The notes: generated by a model not told the origin, from the sequence alone. Shown: positions 36,045 through 49,230, counted from the stretch's first letter. The stretch is 64,000 nucleotides of DNA from Sclerodactyla briareus (GCA_026419785.1 JAODTK010004999.1:1116001-1180000); one strand, 5' to 3'. Translations and numbers: made by a program.

Positions 36045-38772
36045 AAACAAATAAGTGAGATTCACACAAGAGCAGGGTTGCCCATTTGAAAAGAAGAGCC
36101 TGCATCCCCTATCTTGCCCCTATATTGCTCCAGACAAGACATGCAGACTATTAATGCAACTTGAATTACCAATTCAGTATCAGGATTGCCCATTAGAGGG
36201 TTTGGATCTGCATCACTTGTGTAATTTACACAAACCAAAATGTCAACTCAGGCTACCGTACTGGGAGTGATAAAATAACTCCGGTTAATTTGATTCTTTA
36301 ACACAATGTCGCAATCAATGGAGCGCCACCTCCAGAAATAACCATGCGGGGTAATCCCTCAGTTAATCGCCCAGTTGTGAAACGGAGGAGAAGAAACTGA
36401 CTAGCTGCCCCAGGCATATGCAACAAACTGATTTGACATTTCCAAATGAGGGATAACATAAAAGTTCACTGCATGTTTCATTGTTGTCATCCAGGCTCAA
36501 ATGTCATGTGTCTATTGTCTGTCTCACTCACCATCCCTGTGATACCTATTGCCTAACATTTTTTAAATTTAATACAAGTTAATGAGGTCAAGTGACTATT
36601 GAGGAGGCATTGTCGCTCGCAAACTCTCGTTGAATAATGCAAATACCATTCGATGATGTCACATCCAAGATTGTCTCACAGTAATTCCCAAACTAATTAT
36701 ACTTGATAACAAGTAGGTTCACAAACCGCTTTCTTCGTGATCAATGGTTGTTTTATGGTTTAGCATGTTCCAACCCACCTGATCTTAGAGGTTGGAAGTG
36801 AGCAAATTGCCAGTTAGCATCTATAATAACAGCCAAATCTAAAATCATAATTAGAGGTGTATCTAGTTTTTAGCAGCCCCCCAAGTGTTCTACCTATAAA
36901 TAGCAACTTCATCTTTGACCAATTTCAAATTCATTAGGACTGATGGGTGACCAAGTTTAACCAAAGGACTGTACTAAGTTTCATGTTCATGGAAATGTGA
37001 ATAAAATTGCCTGAATTATGCAAATTAGCACATTATTTGACTCCCAGTTACCCATTCTCAGCGGTGAACACGCTCAATACGTTTCATGGAAATCCAACAA
37101 ACCTAATAAGTTGCATCAACTGAGGCCAATATAACAGCTGGAGAAAAACTAAACATATCAGTCCAAACCCTACATTCATACAACTTTTCGTTACAGAGCT
37201 AGAGGCCTTTGAAGTTGCTTCATGTGAATTGCGAAGCTAAAGTACTGGTACTTGATTGACATTGTTCAAGGCATTGCGGGAAGATGTATTATTACTAAAC
37301 CAGGCACGGACCGAGAGAGCGGCTGGGGAGCGGGGGGGGGGGGGGGTTGAGGTTGGAGCCCAAAGAAAGTGCGCCCTCATGAATGGCCTCACCCTCAATA
37401 TTGGCAAGTAAGTAATTCATGGGCCCTAGACACATGCTACTGTAATATTTGCTAAAAAAAAAAATAACAGCTGCAAAACCTTTTCTGAAAGCAAGAAAAG
37501 AAATCAGTTTTTGTGTTACAAATTCAATGCTCACTTGGGTCATGTACTGTCACGCCACTGTACTGAACTACTATAGAGATCACCCATTAGTGGACATCAA
37601 AACGAGATGAGTTTTTCTACTGATGCAGCAGTTCTATCATATCAAATTATCAGAGTGGGTCAACACCATTATTCACAGTAAATATCTATGTGATGAATGT
37701 TTAACAATTAATTACCTGTACGTTTTTTTTTCCCAAACATCTTAAATAAATTGAATTAACACTCTATGAAGCATTATAGAGGTAAAAATAGCAGAATGCT
37801 CAAAACTCAATACACAAGAAATTGTATTGTCTGCAGAGTGCAGACAATACATCAAAATGACAGTTCAATGATTGAACACTGTAAAAAAGTGGGAGATTTC
37901 CCAAATTTTGGGGGCCACATCCCCACCACCCTCCAGAATTACTACCCATTTTTAGACATCACAATTGGGTAGGTGCCAAACATTTCAAAGTGATACTAAA
38001 AAAGTGAAAGGTATAAGAGTGGCATGTCATACAATACACTAGTGAATCGATGACACAACCCAACAAAACTGTTCACCGTGGACATTAAACTCACCAGCAG
38101 TGACAATCACTAGGTCCCCCACCTCACACTGTCCATCCACCATCCCTGCCTGCTCTGTGAGCATCTGAGCATATATGGAAAATCCCCAAAGTTAAGTCAG
38201 TGCTGAGGAAGTGCATGATATAAGCTACCATGCTTCTGATACTGAGTGGATGAAGGAGTGTTAAATAATCTGATATCAGTATGTGATACACGACGATCAA
38301 ACTCAGGGGATAGAAAATGAATGGGAGATAACAAGTCATTCCTTGAATGAGCAGCAATATTTGTGGCTAATCAACCAAAACAGCTGGTTAACCAACTGAA
38401 AAAATGGTAATAAACAACCAGGTAATATTAACCAACTCCTCAAAACTGCAAACGAGAATTCAGCCAATTGTCTGGCATGGCTGATTGCTTGGCTACGCAA
38501 TTGCAAATAGCGAAGCTGCCATCAATAGCATCAATAACTGGAAGTTATGATAACACATGTGGTCAAATTTGAAGCAACCGTAGAAGGATATGACCCCCGA
38601 GGCACCCTACTGGAAACAGTAAACCTGTAAGAAGACCTAACCTTAAAAGGTTGACTGGATTGTCATATCGTGCAATCGCTGTCATCATTGTACGCATGAC
38701 GTCGCGTAGTGGAATGGGCCGGGGCAGCTTGATCAGTGTTTAAAAGTGAATGGCTATATTGCATAAAAGTCT
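36045..38772. other. No gene recognised; family C fragment and G run
   Basis: A family C unit lies at about 36900-37110 (GAATTATGCAAATTAGC, 'gtttcatggaaatcc'). A G run of about 15 is at 37332-37346 and an A run at about 37455-37464. Small frames are not recognisable. Confidence 0.5.
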
Positions 38773-39034
38773 GTATACACTGTCAACATGTTGTGCAATA
38801 TTTTGCCGAAACGCCTCCTCACAGTGTATACAGAGAGCAAGAGAAAACATTAGAGACAACATGCAACATGTTGCGATACATGTGGTGCAACTTGTTGCTA
38901 ATAATTCACAATCTAATTATTGGCAACATATGCCCAAGCTCTAAATGTGATATCAGTGTACAAAAGGATTATGTCAGGTTTGTTGGGACAACAGTGTCTG
39001 GCAACTTGTTGTGCAACATGTTGACAGTGTATAC
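38773..39034. mobile_element. 262 bp foldback/MITE-like element
   Basis: Perfect 21 bp terminal inverted repeats: GTATACACTGTCAACATGTTG at 38773-38793 (given as 20+1: GTATACACTGTCAACATGTT then G) and its complement at 39014-39034. The arm end CAACATGTTG is itself palindromic, and further ACATGTTGC and CAGTGTATAC copies occur inside (38821 and about 38865). If the element proper is CACTGTC..GACAGTG, the flanking TATA/TA on both sides would fit a TA target duplication as in Tc1/mariner-type MITEs; the outer GTATAC could equally be part of the arm. A 153-codon plus frame spans it and runs past both ends; I regard it as chance. Confidence 0.75.
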
Positions 39035-39308
39035 ATCCTTTAAACTACAGAGATTAATACGAGTACTATTCAAAGTGAACATGGAATTGAAGTACTGTCT
39101 CACAATTCCCACTGGAAAACAAGGTTGTGACAACGATGCCTCTACAAAAGCTGTAAGATTTCCCCTTCTTTCAACTCATTTTTACTGGGAATGTTAACAG
39201 ATGCTGAGAAGAATATGAAATTGATGAGGCTACTGGCTGAGGGATGCCACAACAAGTACAGTACCAATCAAAGTGTGCCTATGTCCTTCAAATCATAATA
39301 CCTCAACT

Positions 39309-39826
39309 AGAGCACTAATGGTGCTGTAGCTCAAACTGTAAAAATGTACCGAGACAAATGTACATAGGGGTCTGTTTTTGTAGTTCAGATATTCAAGGCA
39401 AAAAGGCAGTATCGAAAACTAAAGACATCATACAGGTTTTCTATGATTCCTCCCCAAATTGCTACACAAGCGTTGGGCACTATTCCAAACGCTGCCTATG
39501 ACATCGATCCTCATATGGCATGTCTTAGGCAGTCGGTTAACAAAGTGTTACTCAATTTGATCAACATCCATCGAAGAATGACCAATTGAGGCAGGGAATA
39601 GCATTTTCACACAACGGCCTATTGTGGCCCCTTCACTGACCTCTGACCTTGACCTTCACATGGTCAAAGATGTCTCAAGGGTCAATGAACATTGTGTTCA
39701 AGTTTGGTTAACATTCATCAAAGAATTACTGTTGGGGGCTAAAAAGGCAAATGTTGACACACTGGATGGATAGACAGACAGACATGCAGATTCCAATAGC
39801 TCGACCAGCATAGCAGGTTTCAGCTA
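39309..39826 (+). mobile_element. Helentron-like element, ~520 bp, with both ends
   Basis: The 5' motif AGAGCACTAATGGTGCTGTA leads into GCTCAAACTG. The 3' hairpin is GCTCGACCAGC ATA GCAGGTTTCAGC at 39799-39824 and ends in TAA. Between them are CTGACCTTGACCTTCACATG and GTCAATGAACATTGTG (core phrases shared with family D) and a GACAGACAGACA tract. The 5' TAGCTCAAAC and the 3' GTTT.AGCTA arm are inverted complements, as expected of subterminal inverted repeats. This is the clearest complete non-autonomous unit in the window. No target-site rule could be checked. Confidence 0.6.
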
Positions 39827-39829
39827 AAA

Positions 39830-41009
39830 AGCCAACAAGTGAACCACTGACAGTATGTTATCCCCACTTTTGAGGCAATCAATCAGTTGTTTGATGATAC
39901 CAATCTTGTTTGATATTAGGTTCTTTTCATTCAAATCTGACAGAATTTGGAAAATTGCATAATCATGCAAATTTGACTTAGAATGACCTTCACTTCTATG
40001 GAGCCAGATAATTGTTATGGCTGTCACTATATGTGTAAAATCGGTATACTCAGACTGCATTTCTGCAAACTATACAGAAATATCATCGGAGCCGTTCATG
40101 AATGTTGGCTCCATATGCACAAATGGCACTCCATGCTAGTATTGTGAAAAAAATGCAATTGTAAAACCACTCACCAAGCGATATCTCCAGAAGAACAGGA
40201 CCTTCCCAAAACGTTCTGACCAAATTTTTTGTTGTCATCCCTTTTTTTTTTTCTTTTTTTTTTTTTCTTTTAAACAAAGTGATATGAGGAAGGGCGAACC
40301 CATAATTGCCTAAACAAAAAAAGCAACCCCAAGCACAAAACTACAAAAATAGAGAGATCCAGCTTGCTGATTCTACTCTTGAAACGCTGAGTCAAGAGTA
40401 TAGTTTTACAGTTTTGGACTCACTGGCATAACCAACATATGTAGGGCGATGCATGGAAAAAATACACCTTTTCTAGGCATTCAATCGTGAACCGAGCACT
40501 CGAGTAAATATATTGGCCTATCATTTTGCTGTTGTTTCATCGCTGTAACATCTGCACCAAAGTAGAAATATCACGAAACAGGCAGGAAGCATGCAATTTT
40601 GTTCGCTCACACACTAAAAAGTGGGGTGGGGGCGATTGGTATTATGTCCCTCCTTTTCGAAAAGTGGTGGGGACATGTCCTAAGTATGAACTCGATGCAT
40701 CTTTACTTAAATAAAAAATAAGGTTTTTAGACTCAGATCTTGTTTAACCTTTGGTGACATTTACCAGACCATGAATCAATGTGGATCCTATGCTCCACAA
40801 GACAGCCCTTCTACCTAGTATGAGCTCTGTATAACTTAGCACAGTTATCATGCTCACAAACTTTTCATGCAGACTTTATAACCTCCGTTGACCTCCACGT
40901 CCCTTTTATTACCTCCTTGCTGTGAATAATCAGTGAAAGAATTGGAAGCACATGATGTGCAGGTTTCACAAAAGACGACCCACCAAAAATGTTTGTACAA
41001 AAACTAAAG
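39830..41009. other. No gene recognised; family C and E fragments
   Basis: A family C unit is at about 39890-40010 (AAAATTGCATAATCATGCAA). A strongly diverged stretch similar to the 310 bp unit may lie at 40735-40930. A T-rich tract (40241-40270) explains the Lys-rich minus frame there. Confidence 0.45.
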
Positions 41010-41097
41010 TAGTGAGTGGAATTGAACTCCCGCTGACTGCAAAAAATCTAGACACAAAGTACCAGCAATCCGACCACCTCTGGGCTAAAAAATATGC
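41010..41097 (-). tRNA. tRNA-like sequence, probably pseudogene or SINE head
   Basis: On the minus strand, TTTAGCCCAGAGGTGG resembles a pol III A box (consensus TRGCNNAGNNGG). About 55 bases on, GGGAGTTCAATTCCAC resembles a B box (GWTCRANNC). The spacing suits a tRNA with a longer variable arm, but the acceptor and anticodon stems do not pair well: the flank upstream of the A box is mostly T. I could not assign an anticodon. A decayed tRNA or the head of a tRNA-derived SINE is likelier than a working gene. Confidence 0.4.
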
Positions 41098-42829
41098 CAG
41101 ACAAAACTCAGCCAATAGGCTAGACACACTGTTGGTATAGGTGGCACGTAGGTATTAGCTTGAACGATTCTTCATCCGCCAAAAGGTTATCCTTCATAAA
41201 TGAGTCCATAATATTGTTTGCTGCTTTGTGGGTTGAAAATGCGGATGTGCTTTCGACTTTCTCTGAAAGGAGGTTAGTTAAAGTACAAAGTCTAAAATAC
41301 TATGCTAAAAATAGACCCCTACTAGCTCATAATCTACATGGTACATCGAATTGCCACATCGTTGAAATGGGTAGACTCTCTGCTTCACACCAGTATATAT
41401 GGGTGATTTTCATGGTAAAACTTCTGGGGGTGCCTGGATGTGTGAGAAAGTACCTCCATTTAGTGTGTGAGTCAATGGGAAAGGAAATTAATATGCGTGT
41501 GCCACCTATAGTAAGAAAATATAGGTACATGAGCATACATTTTCCTTTAGGGACAACTGCACCTGACCCACGTCTTTCAGGACTCACACACACATGACAC
41601 AAGAGGAAGTAGGCAAGTGCAATAAAACACTCAAGTTTCAGAAACAATCCCTCAAAGAGATCCTCTCACAAATTGACTTCTGGCATCATTATGTGACAAT
41701 TAATGTCAACTGGTGGAATCACTGATCACAGATTGATGACAAACAATAGTTTTAACTGGTGTAGTGCACTTCAGGGTGGGCACCGTTTCATCTCATTGAT
41801 CGCATTCAAAATTAAGGGTGAATTTACTGCTGCAAACCTATAGCATGGCAGTAGCCAGGATATGGTTAGGTGAATTGTGTCACTTGTGTGCATCTTGGGG
41901 TCCTCAGTCAAGGGGGCAAAAGGGTATGCCCAATGAACACTTTCCCGTCGATCCATCAATGACTTATGGAGAACAAACATTGTCACTGATTGCATGCAGC
42001 ACCTTCGTTTCCAATGTCCCTATTTCCTGCATATCTACTCCCTTTCCATCATTTTCTTTTTTTCCATCTCATATCACAGTCATCCACAACTCCGTAATTT
42101 GATCCTTTCGAGTTGAGGGTGTCGGGAGACTGAGTCTCTCTTATCTCCTGCCAGTAGTCTGTTGAAACAGCATCAGACTTTGTTCACCTGGTATCAGCCT
42201 GATTCACTCATGAGCAGGATGACGTTATGAACGATCAGTGATTTGCCTAAACAACCCCTGTGAGACTTTGTTTCGCCTCGCTGTCACTGATTATGGGCGG
42301 ACATAGTGGGGCAGTGTGACATCAACGATGATTATGCAATGGAACATTTTGAAGTTACATCTTCTTCAAGGGAAAAGAAAACATCATAGGTTGCTGGGGG
42401 GGGGGGAGTGGTGACAAAATGCACTCTAACAATGGTTGGGAACTAGGGAATATGACTTATACAAATGGGGGTGTACCTTAATGTGGCTGCAGTGAATTAC
42501 GCAATCAACATTTTCTCTTTTACTGAATTACAGAAACGGCCATGCCTGTTGATTGAAATCCATGAGTGCTGGATACCATAACCAGGGGCTCATTTAAAGA
42601 AAACATGCCCCTTTTTGAGCTAAACTATCATATGGACAACCAGAAGCCAAAAGCTTAGTGATTCCTTGACTCTCTCTGGACAAACCTATAGCCAGACACA
42701 AGGACAAATGGGAGACTGTACCAGTGATTATGGAAACACGATCGAAAATTCCCATTTTCTAACCAACCAGAAGGGTTTACTTTAACTGTTGATATTCAGA
42801 AAGCTACACACTAAATTTCTAAGTTTTCA
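41098..42829. other. No gene recognised
   Basis: A 145-codon plus frame (41160-41597) and a 106-codon minus frame (41327-41647) overlap. Neither has a recognisable motif. The plus frame holds no repeat and deserves a translated search, but I cannot support it. A G run of about 10 is at 42398-42407. Confidence 0.5.
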
Positions 42830-43440
42830 GACTTTGACGCCCTGGGTGACCCTCAAAACAATAGGGTTCCTGTACTCATCATCAGAAACACACCATACCA
42901 AGTATGAGCTTCATCCATTCAGGTTGGGTTCGAGTTATCGTGTTCCACAAGTACATAGTTAGCCAAAAATCACAAATTTTCTATTAAAAAAAAAATCACC
43001 CTCGACATATATACCAAAAACAATAGGGTTCCTGTACTCCCCATAAAAATGTGCTACACAGCAAATTTCAACCCTCGATAGGACCGAACATTCTGAACTT
43101 ATCGCGTTCACAAGGTTTTCAGACTTCTGGTGATTCCAGATGACCTCTGACCTAACCCCAAAACAATATGTCAATGTACACATCCTGGGGAACCCATATA
43201 CCAGTATGAGCTTCACCCATCCAGTGGAGCCGAGTTTTCTTGTTCCTAGGCCAAATTTGCCAAATATTGACTTTTCACAAATTTAATTTTTTTTAAACGA
43301 AATTCACCCCGACCTATACAAAAATCGATAGGGTCCATGTACTCCCCATAAAAATGTGCTACACAGCAAATTTCAACCCGACAGACCAACCATTCTGGAC
43401 TTAAATCGTGTTCACAAGGTTTTCAGACTTTGACCCTTTG
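42830..43440 (+). repeat. Two further ~310 bp family E units
   Basis: Same landmarks as the array at 27130: CAATAGGGTTCCTGTACTCA, TATGAGCTTCATCCATTC, 'gagttatcgtgttccacaag', AATAGGGTTCCTGTACTCCC, 'aaggttttcagactt', and TGACCTCTGACCTAACCCC at about 43140, which starts the second unit. Order and orientation are as in the main array. Confidence 0.75.
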
Positions 43441-46400
43441 ATTGTGTTCCACCCATAAGCCCTCGCTTCCCTAGTTTTGCCCCAGTTGATAACCATTGCC
43501 TCTGATTAGGTAGTACTAGAACATCCCTGTGGGATGAGAAGACCATGGCAAGTCAGTCGTCCAGGTCCAGCCAATCAGATTCTGAAGACTGCAACCATAA
43601 TATCCAAGAAAGCCAATCTTGATCATATTCTCCTGCCAGTTTTTTAGTGGAGTGACGTTATCCCAGTCTGATTCTCAGTTATATTATCGCACGGTTTTAT
43701 CAGTTTTTGGCAGAACAAGCCTCCTGGAAAAATGATAAGGGGACTATATTTCCATCAACGTGATCTTGGCACTGACAGGACTACGTTCTTTCTAATAAAC
43801 TCCAATAGCCGCTGCGATGAAGCAGAGCTTTTACGATGTGTTTCTGTGTCCAAGGTACTCCTTTAGCTTAACTGACAGTTTGTCGTAAAATGTCACTGGA
43901 CCGCACGTACGTATTTTCTCCCGTTATCTTTTACAGAGAAATAGCCTCATTCCTTGCTTGTGGTAATGTGACAGATATCAAATTATGCCCCTGATGTCGC
44001 CGTCAAGTTAGATGTGCCAGCGATAGAACGCAATCTCTCAAAAACAAATGGAGTTCTTAAAGAGTGTGTGCTGCCTGTGCAGAGTGATTTGATATCCGGG
44101 GGGGGAGGCAATAATGATTGATTGAGTTCGGAGCCCATTGAAGCCTGATGACATTTCCATGAGGCTGTTGGACAAGGCATGTCTCCTGCAATGTTCCCGC
44201 CACCCACATGTGAAAGTGGGTATTCTGCAAGGTGACTTGTGAAGATAGTGAGCGCCGTTCGTGCAGCCCTATTGAGAAGTCCCCCGGACATGATGGACTG
44301 GAGTGAAGTACTGGAAAAAAAAAAAAAAATGGTACCTCATTAGAGAGTTGAAAACAAGCAAGAAGTGCATTCTGTTTATAGGGGTTGACAATCACTAATG
44401 AATCAGGGGCAACATCTGTTAAGTCGTTTGAGCATCGTCCTTCAACGCTGGAAAGTGCTATACAGAACAATATATTATTTATATTATTACCGAATGCACT
44501 AGTCACTTGCATGACACAACCCATGCCGTATTGACATCGAATTGAACGTGACCAACATGTGTATCACTTTACCTCAGTTGCGTACCCATGGGTGGGGGGG
44601 GTGGTGGGGGGGGGGGTGTGAGGGTGAGAACCCCCCCCCCCGTATGACCAATGTTGACCAATAGATAGTTCAACACAAAAACTGATTTTTTGCAGTGCAG
44701 TAGAGGTTTTATTTTGCAGCTGGTTATTTAGCAAATATTAATGCAGCATGTGGTCTCCGTGGCCCAGACGAAACGTGCTTATTTTTCCAATTGGGAGGGT
44801 GAGGTAATTTTTGAGGGCGCACTTTCCTGGGTCCAACCTCAAATCTCTCGGTACGCGCCTGCTTTCCCTGAATGGTCAGTCAAAAGCTGACTTCGGGGTT
44901 TGTGTGGTGTCAGATCCAAGAAATAATAGAGGTCCTAAACGGCTACAGTGGGTCATTCTCAAAGAATTGTAGACCATCCAAGCTGACAGAATTCTTTTGA
45001 TTGTGAAAATTTGACAATCTCATCCTGTCCAAAGAAGAGGATTTGCACATAGGGATTGAAGTGCATAAAACAGTGTGGACAGACCTGTTCGCACTCCTAC
45101 CAACTGCTCAGCATACATAGCAAACATACACCTTACACATAAATTGTATCATTGCAAAAAAAAAAAATGACCATGATTTCTCCTATATATAAGCTGATGT
45201 ATAGTTACTTGCAAATGATAACCCCCAAGGGTTGTCAATATTATGATGTGATTTAGATTTGCGAAGACCTCCCCATTATTTACTGGTATACATGGGTTTT
45301 CACTAGCCAGGATCCTTATCTGTAATTCATATTTCCTAGCTCTAAACCGTCAGATTGGAAATCATCCATTGCAACCCAACCTAATTGATTATCCATCAGT
45401 TATATTTGAGCCTGTCTGCCTTTTAATAAGGAACCTTGCTATATGTGGGATGGGGGGTTTCCTAGCATCCATGCTGCCCCGTATAATATCGTTCTGGGAA
45501 ACCCCTTTGAACAACGTGAGTGAAGTAGTTATGCCCTGAACATGTGCTCTAGGAAAAAAAAAAAAACCACCTTTCCCACGAGAGAGCCCTGTCTTTAGGC
45601 ACAGGAGGAGACCACATCAGGAGAAAGTATGAAAAGTCGGTCCATTCGAGGTGCTAGATCTATGAACGGCACAAACAGGGGCACCCCCGACCGTCCTGAG
45701 TTTGGAAGGACAAAAGTGAAACGGCATAAACTCCCCCTGAATCAAAGCGGATGAAGCTAGACCACAACATTGTGTGAGGGCAGCATACTTTGAGAACCAT
45801 TGTCTTGTGTGTGAGTGCCTCCAGGGGTGTGTCTGCTGGACGCTCATAAGATGCCCCGGCCCGTGATGCCAGGACCTCTTCAATGGACCAAACAGGCCAT
45901 TCCTTGAACCTGTGAGACTAGTGATCAGCAGAAGGGCACGTATGCGCATGTCGTACCGAGGAAGAGGAGCATTACTGTCACACCTGCTGGTAGAACCGCT
46001 TGAGTCAGACATGCATTCTGGGCCGTCAGTTTTGCTAATGATCTGTATTATTTCAGCACAAAATAAGGAACTTGTGCATCTCAGTATTATTTTGTGCTTT
46101 TATTATTGCTTACTGCTGATAAATGTGATGTCAGCCCAACTATTTAATGAAGGAATGTGAATATTGACCCTCCCCCTTGGTGCATAATACATACAAGACA
46201 ATGCCTGCATTCATTTTTTGCTTGGCCTTTTTATGCCGTCAATAGACATGAGAGGTGGGGTACTGGCTACCCCCAATATTTTGGAGGAGGTAGGTTCACA
46301 ACCGCAGTTTGTGCAAGAGTAGGGAGTAAACACATCGAGTGATCAATATAGGCAGACTGTCATGAATATAGGTTCCCATTGACCCCTTAATTCCAATTGT

Positions 46401-48417
46401 TCTTATCAAATCCTATCAACTTGCCGCAGTGTATTTAGGCAACCAGCATTTTGCGGGATTCATGTGCTTTGCCCCCCTCCATATTGAAATTTTCCATACA
46501 TGAAATCCCATCTGAATTTTTCGGGGGGGGGGGTTATGATAGATATGTGACGTCCCTATGCAAACAACTGCTTTTTGTAGAAGGATTAGAGCATGCGTTG
46601 GTAGAGTGTAATCTTGACACTGATTGATGAGTCTAGTATGTCCCCTTTATGCCCCTGTATTTCCTACTGAACCGGACACTGGTCCATGTCCTAAGCGTGT
46701 TGGAGACCTTTGAGCAATTGAACCCCACATGCCGAGATTTCTGCAGTTTTTTTTCTGTGGTTGCCAGAACTTCTGCTGCAGGAAAATGTCTGATATGTCC
46801 ATTAAAATGCAAATTAAATACTTTTTGCCAATCATCTCAAAGTAATTATAAGTCGCAAAATGTTGGTTCAGTTTCACACATGCTAGGTAACTTTTGACTA
46901 TTCACAAAGTATGCAGACCTAGATACACTTTGGTTCCTGTGATATAAGCTCCAATCATCTATCGATCTGTTGTAGCGGTTCATTGCGATTAAGGTATTTC
47001 CGACTTTCAGCTACTGGTGAGTGAAAGTTAATTTTGCCAGCTGGTTCACGGAGGGAGAAATGGCGGCGTAAGTAATGAAGTTTGAGGGGAGTCGAACTAC
47101 GGAAGAGAGGATCCAGGATGAAATCGTCAGAGTAGACAAATGTTTTTAATTGTGTCATTGTCTTTGACTAACAGCCGTCAGGCTACTAAATGTGTAAGCT
47201 GTCAAATTGGAGTGTGGATGAAAGATTTCTCTAGAATCCCAGCAGCACAGAATATGATTAAAAAACACACCCATTTATGTGTCTGGAAAATGTTTCAGGC
47301 AAAATAGCTGTACAAAAGTACGGTAATTTTTCCGGTGAGCACCTACATCCTCGCATCATCATAAAGATGGAAGTCTGCCTCAGCCTCTGTGCTGCAGGAT
47401 TCACTAATTGGTCTCGTTGAATTCAGTTTAGGCCAACTTACCAAAAAAAAAATTAAAGCTGCCCAAGCTGGCAGTGTGGCATTTGCGTTAACTTGGCAAC
47501 ACATTTTGGATCAGGTGAGACTATGCTGGAGACTGGGAAATCATTCTGTGACCTCGGGTGCTGCTTCACGACCCGCTTCCTTCCTGTGCCCACAGTGATC
47601 GGTTTTTTGTCATATTCAAAAATTTCAGCACCCACTGGTAACAGATTTCTGAATGCATAATGTTTGGGTCAGTAGTAAACCAATGCCAATATGTACACAT
47701 GGAATGTTTTGAGGTGCCCATCAGCCTAAAGCGCACAACACAGACCTGTAAAAACATGCAACCCAAAACAAGCTACACATTATTGGGCATTTGCATGCAT
47801 TAGACAAAAACAGGAGAGGAGCAAAAACAAGTTTGTTATCATCTTCGACCATCTGTGTGCACTAGGCTCAATATAAGAGCCCCACTGCACAATTAGACAT
47901 GAAATTCCTCTTTGAACCTTGAAAATTATTCCTATGAATTGACATCACCTTTACTTGCATAACTATCCAGCAATGCAGGCTGATTAGGATTGAGAAAATT
48001 TAGACTGAGGGTCCATGAGATGCGACAAGCTTTTAAAACACATATATTTGAATAATGTAAATTTGTGTGTTCAGGCTTTGAAGTTATTTACGTAAGGGTG
48101 GGAGTGAGTGAGTAATATAAAGGGAAGGGGGTGGGTGTCACCAGAGCGAGGAGTGTTCATGTGATCCAGCCATCGAATTTTACACTCTTCTCTCACCTTT
48201 GTCCTAATTGTTTATTTTTAAGACTCCCATCAGGCATATATCACAACAGGCAATACTGTATTGCACATAGCTGATATCATGTGTGAGGCATAATATGGGG
48301 ATGATATATTAGCTTCTTAACTACCACTCACTCCACCTAACTTCTGCAGTAATTAGTACCTACGGCCTAAATCAATCCCTTTACAACTGATTTTTACATG
48401 CATCAATTTTTTTACAA
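43441..48417. other. No gene recognised; homopolymer tracts
   Basis: Contains an A run (about 44320-44334), G- and C-runs at 44594-44641, A runs at about 45159-45168 and 45556-45566, and a G run at about 46524-46533. Minus frames at 44057-44524 (155 codons) and 45617-46012 (131 codons) are long for this DNA, but I see no domain, and the first includes the A run. They remain unassigned. Confidence 0.5.
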
Positions 48418-48418
48418 G

Positions 48419-48542
48419 GTCGGGGCTTCCTGACTGCAAAGGACCTGAAGAACATGCATGAGACATGGTGTTCTGTGGCTTTGTTGCCTACAACCTACTT
48501 AATTGGATTCCATGCTCAATACGCTATCAGGACCCTGCTCTG
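48419..48542 (+). other. Possible internal exon with EF-hand-like peptide
   Basis: A T-rich stretch ending TTTACAAG is followed by an open stretch that reads GRGFLTAKDLKNMHETW near its start, and a GTAGGTG donor-like site follows at about 48543. 'GFLTAKDLKNM' resembles the end of an EF-hand loop and its second helix (G-I/F-hydrophobic-T/S-x-x-E/D-L). The residues after it are hydrophobic and not EF-hand-like, the first half of the loop would have to be on another exon, and codon evidence is thin. This is a weak, chance-prone match. Confidence 0.15.
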
Positions 48543-48739
48543 GGTAGGTGGGAATATAGCCCAGGTAGGTTACAGTCGTTGTTGTTCATTCCTGCTGCAT
48601 TTACTTGCAGTGTATGAGGCGGCCCTAGTTTTATTTTCATCCTGGGCATCTCCACCGTTATATGAACTCAACTTGGTACTGGAATGTTGGGTTTTCCTCA
48701 TAATTAGTAAATTCCTTCCTATTGTTTTAGGTCAGTCAA

Positions 48740-49230
48740 AGGTCATTCAAGGTTCAGAGTGAGAACCTGTGAACATGATATTAGAGGCCAGGAATGCTTA
48801 GTCAGATCAAGCGGAAAACTGTATGCAGTCATTCTAATGGAGTACAAAACCCTATTGTTTCTGGTGTGTATTGGTGTTGTCATTTCTGAGAGAAGTTGGG
48901 CAATTGTTGAACAATGGTATTTGTGGCCAATTCTGGCTTGTGAACACGCTACCTCGACCCCACCTAGAATGCTCATACGTGGTAAAACAAAAACAATGTG
49001 AGTCCCCCTAGGTTATTCATGAACTCTATTATTTTTGTGTCACCAGAGGTCAAAGCCTGGAAAACACTTGTTACCATGATAGTCCAATGCTTACGTTCAG
49101 TATTCAACTTTCTCATGTGGAGTACAAGAAAACCTATTGTTCTTATTAGATTGGGGGTCATTTTTGGTGAACAAAATTGGAAAATGCGAAAATAATTATT
49201 TTGGGTAATTTTGGCTTGTAAAAATGAAAA
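48740..49230 (-). repeat. Family E units, inverted
   Basis: On the minus strand this carries AACAATAGGGTTTTGTACTC, AACAATAGGTTTTCTTGTAC, 'gagcattctaggtggggtc' and 'gtgttcacaagccagaattggcc', the landmarks of the ~310 bp unit, in reverse orientation to 27130 and 42830. About one and a half diverged units are present. Confidence 0.65.

Noticed and set aside
38736-39197. 153-codon plus frame
   Set aside because: It spans the foldback element and both flanks, so coding would require a gene built around a transposon insertion; no motif supports it.
44057-44524. 155-codon minus frame
   Set aside because: Includes an A-run-encoded phenylalanine stretch and a G run; no domain or repeat support.
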